64,000 bases of DNA, taken from positions 13,773,098-13,837,097 of the forward strand of contig CM070602.1 in assembly GCA_036346395.1 (NCBI GenBank), read 5' to 3'. Each line of letters begins with the position of its first letter. Within the stretch, counting starts at the first letter, position 1. The translations under genes and the position numbers were made by a program. The DNA is from Hsuehochloa calcarea (Eukaryota > Streptophyta > Magnoliopsida > Poales > Poaceae). Below, one piece after another: positions 11,499 through 20,439 of the stretch. Under the pieces are notes generated by a model. The model was not told the DNA's origin. It did no database searches and worked only from the letters and a program-made list of their open reading frames with translations.

Positions 11499-12017
11499 TT
11501 AAACCTTTTCCAAGACTTGAATGACTTTTGGCTTTGAATTGTCTTGAAAAGAATTGAATCCTAAACCTTGCTTCTTATAAGGAGTTTTAGACTTGTCAAG
11601 AATCATGTTTAACTGTTTCTTACCTTTAGAAAATTTCTCTAATGTATCATGAAGGTAAGCATTTTCTTTTCTCAAATTAACACAAGCATCACAAGTCTTA
11701 TCCATAGATTTCTCCTTATATAAAGCAATTTCAAGCTTAAGAGCGGAACAAGAAGCACAAATAGTAGTTTCAATATTGTCCTTAAGCTTAGCATATTTGA
11801 CTCTAGCAGCTTCTAAGATATCTTTGATTTCACGTTCTTTTTCTAAGCATGAAGTGCAAGGGCTAGAATCAATCACATCAGAAGCAATCAACTTGCTAGA
11901 CTCTAAACATTTTTCACAAGGAGCAGATTTAATTTCAATTAGCTCGGTTCTAGTATTTTCAAGTTGTTGCAAAGCAATATTGTGAGCAGATTGCAGTTTA
12001 GCCAATTCTGAGTGCAT
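11499..12017 (-). CDS. Coiled-coil part of the copia gag polyprotein
   Basis: 172-residue minus-strand frame rich in Lys, Glu and Leu, with regularly spaced Cys pairs (CEKCLESSK, CTSCLEKE, CASCSALK, CDACVNLRKE) at about 35-residue intervals and a heptad-like pattern between them. It lies downstream of the zinc-knuckle frame and continues the same gag reading direction, separated by a stop or frame change near 12090. The Cys-x2-Cys pairs could bind metal. A structural coiled-coil role in the capsid is inferred. Confidence 0.6.
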   Translation of the reverse strand: MHSELAKLQSAHNIALQQLENTRTELIEIKSAPCEKCLESSKLIASDVIDSSPCTSCLEKEREIKDILEAARVKYAKLKDNIETTICASCSALKLEIALYKEKSMDKTCDACVNLRKENAYLHDTLEKFSKGKKQLNMILDKSKTPYKKQGLGFNSFQDNSKPKVIQVLEKV

Positions 12018-12092
12018 GTCATGACAAGATAAACATTCATCAGGTTCAAGAGTCTTAACATTTGCAAGTTCTAGTTTTAGTTTACCAATTTT

Positions 12093-12809
12093 TTACTCTA
12101 GTTTCTTATTTTTAGTCATGACAAATTCTAGCGCTTCATCTTGACTAAGCAGTTGCTCATATATGGAATCATATCTAGCAGAAAGCTCATCATAAGAGAG
12201 GGATACCTCATTATCATCAATGTCGTCGATGTCGACCATGAAGCACATGCCGGTGAAGTCTTTGGCCTTCCCTTTCTTCTTGTCTTGAGGGGTCTTCTCC
12301 TCCTCGCTCACGGATTGCTCTCCAAAAGCGGCAAGGACCCGGTGAGCGGCCTTTATGAGCTTGACAGCATCATACTCAGAGTTGTTCTCATGAGGCTTCT
12401 TCCAGGCTGTCTTTTCCTCCCTGTGCTTGCCTTTACCTTTTAGCTTGGGGCAATTTGCCCGGATGTGGTAGAGCTCTCCACACTCATAGCAAGTAACAAG
12501 ACCACCTCTCTTTTTATTTCTCACATTGTTGTAAGCCCGTGTGAATTTTTTAGCTAAAAGGGCTAACTCAACCGCAGGGATACTCTCAAGCTTCTCTTCA
12601 TGAATAGCAGATAAACAAGCAAATGAAAATCCAGAAGAAGATTCAAGAGTACCATCAGAAGACCTTTTGAGAGGATCAGCTATCAAAGCCATGTTGTCTT
12701 TCTTAGGATTATCAACTCTTTTAATTTCATGAGTCTTGAGTTTACTATAAAGTAATTCTAAAGTAAGACTTGAAAGATCAACATTTTCCTCTATAGCAGT
12801 AGCCTTCAT
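12093..12809 (-). CDS. Copia gag, zinc-knuckle part
   Basis: 238-residue frame with a CCHC zinc knuckle CYECGELYHIRANC (C-x2-C-x4-H-x4-C), as in retrotransposon nucleocapsids, preceded by a gag segment (LALLAKKFTRAYNN) and followed by a basic, acid-rich tail. It overlaps the next upstream gag frame at 12778-13260 by about 30 bases. Gag has been split by a frameshift here, since the two frames together make a normal copia gag. Confidence 0.75.
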   Translation of the reverse strand: MKATAIEENVDLSSLTLELLYSKLKTHEIKRVDNPKKDNMALIADPLKRSSDGTLESSSGFSFACLSAIHEEKLESIPAVELALLAKKFTRAYNNVRNKKRGGLVTCYECGELYHIRANCPKLKGKGKHREEKTAWKKPHENNSEYDAVKLIKAAHRVLAAFGEQSVSEEEKTPQDKKKGKAKDFTGMCFMVDIDDIDDNEVSLSYDELSARYDSIYEQLLSQDEALEFVMTKNKKLE

Positions 12810-13260
12810 CTCCCACTCCTTGGTGTTGATTGCGCCAAGAGATGGGTGGCATTTTCAGTTGAGAATATTCAATATCAACGACTTTCATTTGATTAATCAC
12901 TTTATTAAAACGACTGAAAATGTCATCGATGCTCTCTCGAGGACGCATCTCAAATTTGTTATAATCACGCTTATAGATTGTTTGGCGCACTTTGTTAATT
13001 TGGGACGAACCCTCATGATAGGTTTCGAGGGTGTTCCAAATCTCGTCTTGCAATGCAAAATTACAAATACTATCATATTCTTGTCTACCAAGCGCACCAT
13101 ATAAAAGATTCTTGGCCTTGTTGTTGTTAGCCAAAGAACCACGTAAGCGGGGTTTCAACCTCGGGAATAATGAGCGGATCGAACAACGTCCCATATAGCT
13201 TGTCCTCGCTCTCAAGGAATACTCGCATACGATTCTTCCAATAGGCATAGTCGTGCCCAT
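12778..13260 (-). CDS. Copia gag, N-terminal UBN2-like domain
   Basis: 160-residue frame containing the copia gag core (NFALQDEIWNTLETYHEGSS, then VRQTIYKRDYNKFEMRPRES and FSRFNKVINQMKVVD). This corresponds to the gag-polypeptide domain (UBN2 family) that multimerises into the virus-like particle. It begins close to the PBS at about 13345, as expected for a 5' gag. Continuity with the zinc-knuckle frame is broken at about 12800. Confidence 0.75.
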   Translation of the reverse strand: MGTTMPIGRIVCEYSLRARTSYMGRCSIRSLFPRLKPRLRGSLANNNKAKNLLYGALGRQEYDSICNFALQDEIWNTLETYHEGSSQINKVRQTIYKRDYNKFEMRPRESIDDIFSRFNKVINQMKVVDIEYSQLKMPPISWRNQHQGVGDEGYCYRGKC

Positions 13261-13353
13261 TAAAGATATGCGGTTTTGTAGAGAACCTATCCATCGCCAA
13301 AGTTCAGTGACCGGTTAAGATCAAGAGTGAACTAACCGGGCTCTGATACCACT

Positions 13354-15185
13354 TGTTGGACCGAAAAGGCGACTAGAGGGGGGGGGGGTGAATAGGAGCA
13401 CGCTCACTTTTTCCCAAATAATGAATTCAACACAATTTCACTCCAATAGCTATTAGGAAGCTATGAAGATCAATATACCAGTACAGCGGAAGACTAGTAT
13501 TGAATCCAATTAAATCCCCTAAGCAAAATAACAAAATCAACTAAGATTATCAAATCACACTGCACGGGCGGTCTGACCTCTGGACCCAACCGGTTGGACC
13601 GATTGTCGGCGGTCCGATCATTATTGTCTTTGGCGGTCGGACCGCTCAAAATCGGTCGACCGGTCTTTGATGGGCGATCGACCGTGCAGCTCCGAACCGA
13701 TCCAAACAGATAAATCGGCCGATGACGAAGTTGCAATTAGGTCAAACTTTTGATTCTCAACTCCAATCTTTACGAAACTTTGCACACACCTTCTCTATGC
13801 TATTGAGGACCTATTCCAATCGAATATTATGATAATTCTTGGATAGATCCTGAGCAATTGCCAATTGAATAAAAGAGGGTCTAAAACCGGGCAAGAACGA
13901 AAACTTGATCCTAATGCTTGTTCGTGAGTGATTGAAGATCAAGATGATTCTAGATAGATTCACACATATCACAGCAAGCTAATTTACGTGAAAGAATCAA
14001 TCACAAACTCGCGGATCAAAGAAAGTCCTAAAATCACGAAATTGAAAGCAAGAACGAAAAGAGACTTATCTCAAGCAAACCTTGCATAGATTAAGAACGT
14101 GATCGTTGCTGGATTACACCCACACCATCATGGATCAGTGGTCAATCTAAGATCACAAACTTCACCTCAAACCATGAAAAGCCCTAGCCTCCACCTCAAC
14201 TCCCCCTAAGCCAATTAGGGTTTGAAAATAACAAAAGAGGTGAAAAACAGCGAGAGCAGGGGTGCAGCCCCTACCTCCTCCTATTTATAGTGGAGGCCTA
14301 GAAACCTCTAGGGTTTGACACAATTGGGCTCCCGTTAAGGCCCACTAACAAACGGGTCACATACGCACGCTTTGCAAAGCGCCGTCTTTAACCTTTTGAC
14401 CTAAACCGCTTCACCATGCGTCATGGATTTGCCAATAGGTCACCCTTGTCCATCTTGTGTCACGCTTGAGTCGTTGACCTCACCCGGCATCGTCGATCGT
14501 TCTGGACCTCAACTCTCCAAGTCTAGTCCCGATCCTCCTCGCCGTTGACCGTCGTTGACCACCAAGCTACCTGCACAACCATAGACAAGCAAACACGAAT
14601 TCGGGAACAAGTTCTTCACAACTTGATCTATGTTAGTCAAAACATGCATCATGCAAACTATATGCCACGATACCAATGACTTTAACCTAACAAATCAACA
14701 TCGCCACGAAGTTGGCCGACGTTCAAGTAGAAACCGGTCTGACCGCTCCATGTGAGCCGGTCGGACCGCCCCTCTGGCCGGTCGGACCGCTCCCTGTGAG
14801 CCGGTCGGACCGCCCCCAGGGACTTAGCCGAAATTCATGCCCTGAAATTCTGAAACCTTCTGGAAACTTAAAATGAATAGAACTTCTTACTGGAGACTCC
14901 AGAAATCATGATACCAAGTGCATTGGGATCCCCTCACTTGCCTACAACACCTATTTTTGGCCCAGCTCGTTTTGACCACTTTTAGGTCACAGCCGGTCTG
15001 ACCGCCGCACATGGTCGGTCCGACCGATTTGGGACCGGTCGGACCGCCATGCTATGGCCGGTCGGACCGCCCCTGTCCAGAATGCCTGAAGCTTTGTCGA
15101 AAACTCGTGAAACGACAAACCGTAAACACCATTGCCAATTGTCACATCATCCTAAGATCTGGAACATATCCCCATGATATCCACA
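13354..15185 (-). repeat. 5' LTR of the copia element
   Basis: 1832-bp copy of the LTR at 7095-8874, with the TATA candidate CTATAAATAG (minus strand) at 14281-14290. The palindromic motif GGTCGGACCG is more complete here than in the partner LTR, occurring repeatedly at 14755-14820 and 14995-15075, which suggests a transcription-factor or structural array in the U3 region. Confidence 0.92.
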
Positions 15186-15190
15186 CACGC

Positions 15191-15976
15191 CTACAAAATC
15201 GTGTCATGGCCGATATTATAAGTTGATTATCTCTTGTAGGTCAAGCTGTACAACCTCTATAGAGTGTTAAAAACTATTCGAATAGACGTGTCCCTGGTTA
15301 TGGACAATGCCTTGTGATTTCACACAAGGGGTAGAGATTTCATAAAATATTTGGGAGGGTGAACGGGTAGTTCAGGTGGTTTTGGTTGAGAAGTGAATAG
15401 GTAGTTCACTAGTTGTTTCAAACAACTTTTTTATTTATGTATTTAATCTTTTAAATTGTGTTTTTCAATCTATTTATTATATTTGCTGTCAATACTATTT
15501 TCTGCAAAATAGCTATATAGTTGTCCCTTGACAAGCCTTGCATGGATACTATTTGCATACCATTCCTTACGACATGCTGAGTACTTTATGTACTCACGGC
15601 TTTGCGCCTTTGTTGATCAGTTGCTGAGAAAGAATCAGAAAACATAGAGTTCCACGAGGAGGAGTACTTCGAACACCATGCGAACTAGGCCGCGTTCTCC
15701 ACTCGATTGCCTATGGGCATATCGGATGGCTACCACGAGTTGTTTTCTTCCGCTGCAAGTTTATTTATTTATTGTTACGCCCTGCGTGACAAACTCTGTA
15801 AAACCATGACCATATGGTTTGATGCTATTATTTAATGATAATTTGGCTTATTTCTTAGCTATTTCGATGTGTGGATATGATTTCATCAACGTTGACACTA
15901 TGTGAACTAGTTACTGATCATGGGACTAGCTCAAAATACACAGGGGTCTTGGATTCAGAAATCCGATCCCGACACA
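15191..15976 (+). mobile_element. Ty3-gypsy LTR remnant
   Basis: Contains blocks common to other gypsy LTR remnants in this window: TTGATTATCTCTTGTAGGT with GTACAACCTCTATAGAGTG (about 15222-15265), a CTGAGTACTTTATGTACTC block near 15575, and an end reading GATCCCGACA at about 15966-15975. The same order is seen at 16400-17135 and 30236-31171. The copia element at 7095 inserted next to or inside this copy. No coding part remains. Confidence 0.6.
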
Positions 15977-17135
15977 TATGTAGCACTTTAATCAACAGGG
16001 GTAAGAAAATGATTTAGACTAAGGCATGTGCAAATACTGGGTGATCTTTGGCAAGTGTGTTGGGCAAGTTAGATTATATGAATGTCTCGCCTTGGTCAAC
16101 TTAAGGATTTAACTTTGTCCGTCATTGAACTGAGTCATATCGTACACCCACATGTTTGGTATGGGATGAGCCTAGCTTAGTAAGTTATGTGGTCATGACA
16201 TTGGCTATCTCAGGAAGTAGGTTAGACTCAGTCCATGGGTGGAGCTTCTGACTCATCTGTTGGGCCACGTTTATGGATAGTTTGCGATTCGCTCTGGGCC
16301 AACACCTCTGTGGGGTTCGGTTACTGGCCGTACGCTCACCGAGAGGGCCAACTGTTGAGATGAAGTTTCAGAAAGGCTTTGTTGTGATCTTCTCCGACCA
16401 AGTTGATTGCATCTTGTGGGAAAAAAATGTACAATCTCTGCAGAGTGTTAACAATTTATTCGAATAGTCGCGTCCGCAATCATGGACATACTCAGAGATC
16501 TCACACGTGGGGACGAAATTTATAAAACAAATATGGGAGGAAAGCTAGGTGAATGTGTTAGGAAGGACTATACTTTGTGCAAATGTTCAAATTGTTGTTT
16601 ACTTATTATTGTGGTTTTGTTATGTTTTCAATCTATTATTCATATTCAAATGCAAAAGTCGTTTTGTGCAAAACAACCTTAGTAGCTATATCCTTGGAAT
16701 AAGCCATTATCTATACTATCGTTTTGTGGTACAACTTGCTGAATATTTCATGTACTCACTCTTGCTATAATCACCATTCAACGGGAGAAGTGGGGGAGTC
16801 AACACCCGCGCTGGAGGAGGAGTACGAAGAGGTTGATCGTTAGGTTTTATTCCCGATCGGTTGTCTATAGCAAGTCGATGGGTTCCATTGAAGTTGCTTT
16901 CGTTCCGCTGGTGCTGTTTTCTTTAGTCCTAAAGCCCCGTGTGACTGAATAAATGTAAACTCAACCATAATGTCATAACTACTATTTGTTTATCAAATTC
17001 AGTACGTTTATCCGTATGTTCGTTGTGTATGGAATAATACTCATCGATGTTGACACCATGTGCACTAGCGTGATCTTAGATTTGTGTATTGTACTTATAC
17101 ACAGAGGGTCCGAGTTTGCATATTCGGGACCCGAC
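15977..17135 (+). mobile_element. Second Ty3-gypsy LTR remnant in tandem
   Basis: Follows the previous LTR directly and repeats its order of blocks: GTACAATCTCTGCAGAGTG near 16430, a TTCATGTACTCACTC block near 16750 and the terminal GGGACCCGACA at about 17125-17135. The copies are well diverged, so this is an old tandem arrangement or two related insertions. No internal region lies between them. Confidence 0.55.
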
Positions 17136-17782
17136 AACCAATAAGTTAGAAATTTGACTTATTCATTTGAAATCTTTCATATGACTGCAAATTAGCCAAT
17201 ATGCTCTTTTTATCAGTTTTCTGTAGCGTAAGATTTGTAAGCAACTTCTCTCTTTTTTTTAGGAGACGGCATGCTGATCCATCTGATCGCATTGAAGCAT
17301 AATACAGAGGATCTTAGAACTTGTCAACCCGGCCAGCACTAATTTAATCCAATCAAATAACTCCAAACGATATCATGTATGTCAATGACCAGCTCATGTA
17401 CAAGATACAACACAATCAAAATCACCCTTCTTGTAAGTACCCAACCTTTGCCAGGTTGCATGAATTCCAAATCCGCTGTCGTTACGACTTGGCTCCTTAT
17501 AAAACTCCTTATCCTTATAAAACTCCTTACTCCGTCATGGATCATGTATTTACTGCATCTCCTTATCAGTGAACAGATTTCCCCAATACACCAGGTGAGA
17601 TGTGTTGCAAAACCATTCCACTCCAACTTACATGTGTTCTAAAACCCATTGCGATTACGGCAACAATTCCGAAAAAGACACCTCACAAGTTCCTACCCCG
17701 CAGCATCAGTTCTTCCACCTCTAGCCCGTCGTTGTTGATTGTAACCTGCAAGGAGCCGAGATCGAGGAGCTGCGTGGCGGCG
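17136..17782 (+). promoter_or_regulatory. Upstream region of a small protein gene
   Basis: AT-rich then GC-rich sequence before the start at 17783. Two close TATA-like repeats (CTTATAAAACTCC at about 17506-17530) could serve as core promoter. The part around 17262-17310 resembles the end of an intron plus a short exon (polypyrimidine tract then AG), but I cannot assign it to any gene. Confidence 0.3.
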
Positions 17783-18064
17783 ATGTCGAAGGTGCGAGAT
17801 GACGACACCGCTCCGGGCGAGCCGCCGGCGCCGGGGAAGGCGTCCAACGGAGGACAGGAAGGCAAGGAGGCATCGGCAGAATGCTCCCAGCAAGGACGCG
17901 CGGAGGATCAGAGTAGCCGAGCCGTCGTGCGGACTGACAAGAATGCGGCGTACGAACTGTTCGCTGCCATTTACGTGTGCGTCTACGTCTTGTCCTGGAG
18001 AGTAGGGGAGTACATCCATTATCATGTCCAGGAGGCTCTCGAGAAATTCCGCAAAAAACGATAG
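17783..18064 (+). CDS. Small hypothetical protein with one hydrophobic segment (93 aa)
   Basis: The frame starts MSKVRDDDTAPGEPPAPGKA and ends EALEKFRKKR before TAG. The first 55 residues are polar and disordered-looking (rich in Ala, Gly, Glu and Pro). Residues about 60-80 (AAYELFAAIYVCVYVLSW) form one possible membrane-associated helix, followed by a charged tail. I do not recognise a named family. The N-terminus resembles that of the nearby 19041-19148 protein (K-x-R-x-D-D-D then P-rich), suggesting a tandem duplicate. The frame is open upstream of this Met, and a Cys five codons before it (SCVAAMSK) lines up with the Cys of MGNC in the paralogue. Expression is unproven. Confidence 0.5.
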   Translation: MSKVRDDDTAPGEPPAPGKASNGGQEGKEASAECSQQGRAEDQSSRAVVRTDKNAAYELFAAIYVCVYVLSWRVGEYIHYHVQEALEKFRKKR

Positions 18065-18920
18065 ACATATCTAAGTTCCTTTAAATTACTTATGTGATTA
18101 CAGTTTCTTCTGTCAGTCCATGTTTCCTACAAAGTTTGATGTAGAAAACTTTGTCGTCGTATGCACAGAAATGCATTTTCGTGTATAACTTGTTTTCTGT
18201 TAAGTTTGCTGGATTCAGAGGAGTCTGTGGTCGGCAGGTGCGTGCCTTGTGGTTTGCTTTTGACATGCAGAAGCTAGCTCTGGCCCATGATTCTTCAGTT
18301 GGAGTAGGCGGCCTGTTGCTTTACATAAACTGAAGAGATGCAACAAATGATTTACTTGAGAAACTTCCTAACCATCCTAACAAACACCAGCATAAAGAAC
18401 AGAGGTAATTGGTAAACTCCTCGCGACACCTGACGCGATGCACAAAACGACGACAAAAAAAAACACATTACAGTGACAGAATAGTGAAATACCCATTACT
18501 GGCACGTCGGAACAAGCTTGCTCCGAAAGATGTCCTGCTCCACGTACGATGCTAGATGTATATCAGAAAAAAAACAGAAATAGAAAAAAAAAACTTTAGG
18601 CGAGGGTTAGAGTAACAACTATTGAGTTGCATGCGTAAACCGAAAAGCTTATACTAAAGTATTTTACAAAGGAACGGAGCCCAGAAACTTTAGTGATACC
18701 CACGGATCCATGCTGCAAATCCCGTAACACCCGTTTCATGAGATACTATTACTAGTACTACAGTTAATTACAGCTATTCTATTGATTCTAATCATAACCA
18801 TATCTGATATCTCACGTCACGTACACGGTTATACCAGCATAGAAAAATCATTGTTGATACCGAAGCTTTTAACAGGCTGCACTAACCGGCCATGCGTTTC
18901 GCGTTCGTAGAGCGACGCTT
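18065..18920. other. Intergenic, 3' UTR candidate and AT-rich sequence
   Basis: Probable 3' UTR of the 93-aa gene, then sequence with no gene, RNA or transposon signature that I can recognise. Confidence 0.4.
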
Positions 18921-18922
18921 CT

Positions 18923-18929
18923 TATAAAA
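18923..18929 (+). promoter_or_regulatory. TATA box of the 19041 small gene
   Basis: TATAAAA lies 112 bases before the ATG at 19041 and is followed by a pyrimidine-rich leader, as usual for plant 5' UTRs. Confidence 0.5.
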
Positions 18930-19040
18930 CGTCGCCTTCCTCCATCTGTCACGTAGTACATTACATTTCTAAGTTCCTCCGCCTCATCGTCTCCTCCTTA
19001 TCTTGTAAACTTCTTTGTTGCATTGCAAAGAGTCCGGGAA

Positions 19041-19148
19041 ATGGGCAACTGCGCGACGAAGCCGAAGGCGCGTGGCGATGACGACTCTCCCCCGTCGGCC
19101 GAGCCGCAGACGCCGGCGAGGGCGGCCGAACGAGAGACCGTGGAGTAG
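19041..19148 (+). CDS. Very short MGNC protein, candidate N-myristoylated peptide (35 aa)
   Basis: The frame reads MGNCATKPKARGDDDSPPSA and ends at TAG after ...RETVE. MGNC is the classic start of an N-myristoylated and S-acylated protein: Gly2 would be acylated after Met removal, and Cys4 could be palmitoylated, placing the product at a membrane. At 35 residues it is shorter than the paralogous-looking 93-aa product upstream and lacks its hydrophobic segment. It may be a truncated duplicate, or a first exon whose continuation I cannot find. A TATA box and leader precede it. Confidence 0.45.
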   Translation: MGNCATKPKARGDDDSPPSAEPQTPARAAERETVE

Positions 19149-19834
19149 GCCTGGTTGGACTATGGTGGTGGCGGAGCTGCGGGGGGCCGAGGTCTAGCTA
19201 AAAATACCAGTTTAAAATTCAAATACTAGTCCAAAAAATAGTATTAATTTAAGTTTTTAACCAAAATACGCTGGGCCGGCCCGATGCCTGACCAGCGCTG
19301 GTTACGCCCCTGACTGGTCCGACTTCTCATGTTAGTGCTGATTGCTTTTCTTTTTTAGGGCTTCTATCTTAAGGTCAATCTCAGGAACTCCAACTCACGG
19401 ACTCGTCCCGTGCAACACGTTCGCGGTCGTCCCCAGGACCTCCCCACGACCACGCGAGTCTTTCGCTGAAATGATGTGTGTTTTTTTTTGTAATAGAAAA
19501 ACTAATCCACTACATCCTAAATGATAAAAAAACACCCATATCACACTAATTTACAGCGGAAGTCCCGTGCACTGCTCCCAGACCGCAATAGAAACGTGCG
19601 TAAACCGCCTGATGCGCTGGCATGACATCCTGTCGCGGATCAGGTGGCCTACCACGGACTAAGGGTGCGATACGTAGCTTTCGCAGCAAATTAGCACGGT
19701 ACGGGTGTTAGTTTTGTTATTTCGAATGCGGAGGATTAGTTTTGCTATTTCGATTAAAAAAAACTAAATGAGCCAAAGACTCCAACCACGTCGGGCTCCT
19801 CTCCTTTTCTCACCTCCCACTTCCAAAAACATTG
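19149..19834. other. Intergenic sequence without recognised genes
   Basis: AT-rich then mixed sequence. The block around 19255-19320 looks like the kind of intron or 3'-flank repeat common in grasses. No coding signal was found. Confidence 0.3.
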
Positions 19835-19837
19835 GAA

Positions 19838-20082
19838 TCAAGACCAATACTTTCAAATGAAAAACTCTTTAACCGATATAGAAAACTTTCAAATGGAAAA
19901 CTTTTGAATCAAGACCAAAACTTTTAAATAAAAAATGTTTCTAATCGAGATCGACTAAAACTTTCAAATGAAAAAAATTGAATCGAGATATGAAACATTT
20001 AAATGAAAAACATTCAAGATCGAGACCGGAAACTCCCAAATGAAACAATTTCGAATCGAGATATGGTACTTTCAAATATAAG
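19838..20082 (+). repeat. Minisatellite, about 36-bp unit, seven copies
   Basis: The core TTTCAAATGAAAAA recurs at 19851, 19887, 19923, 19962, 19998, 20034 and 20070, i.e. spacings 36, 36, 39, 36, 36, 36. Between cores a variable GAATCGAGA(T/C)CGA-like stretch repeats. Copies differ by substitutions, so the array is not recent. Confidence 0.85.
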
Positions 20083-20159
20083 GAAGAAGGCAAACGACAG
20101 AAGGGGATGGAAGCCAATCCAATTCGGAAGATCGAGAGACAATTGGATTTCATCTGAAG

Positions 20160-20430
20160 TATTAGCATAGCAAGCACTATGCTAAGTGTAGTTAGGATTA
20201 GTCCATTGCCTTGTCAAGAGAACCCCCTATAAAGGATCCAATTCATAGAAATAATAAAGAGCAGCTCCATCTTCTCCTAAAACTCTTTGTCATTTTCCTC
20301 TGTTTTATTTTGTAAGATCGGCGACTCAATCGTCGACAACCGGCATCGTCCGTGGAGAAGAAGGCATTAAGTTCTTGAAGTTTACTTCGCTCAAGTATTC
20401 CTCATCCACTTCATTTGCCTCATCATCGCT
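20160..20430 (+). repeat. Probable LTR end/leader of a gypsy (Tat-like) element
   Basis: Ends with a transcription-like unit: a CTATAAAGG TATA candidate at about 20228, then a pyrimidine-rich leader and the palindromic GGCGACTCAATCGTCGACA at about 20320-20338. This precedes the gag-like frame at 20440. No partner LTR was found downstream, so the element is truncated. Confidence 0.45.
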
Positions 20431-20439
20431 TATGCGAAC

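Larger units (their letters stand above)
7095..15185 (-). mobile_element. Ty1-copia LTR retrotransposon, complete in structure, non-autonomous (gag only)
   Basis: About 8.1 kb, oriented on the minus strand. The two LTRs (7095-8874 and 13354-15185) start TGTTGGACCG and end ATCCACA on the plus strand, and the element is flanked by the perfect 5-bp duplication CACGC (7090-7094 and 15186-15190). The primer-binding site TGGTATCAGAGC (minus strand) lies at about 13339-13351 just inside the 5' LTR and matches initiator tRNA-Met. A purine tract (minus strand AAGGGGAGAT) abuts the 3' LTR at 8875-8884. Internal coding is limited to gag-like frames and a stump of protease. Integrase, reverse transcriptase and RNase H are absent, so movement would need help from an autonomous relative. 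Confidence 0.92.

Noticed and set aside
19838..20082. Minisatellite as a CRISPR-like array
   Set aside because: The genome is a plant; the unit is a contiguous diverged tandem repeat without unique spacers.
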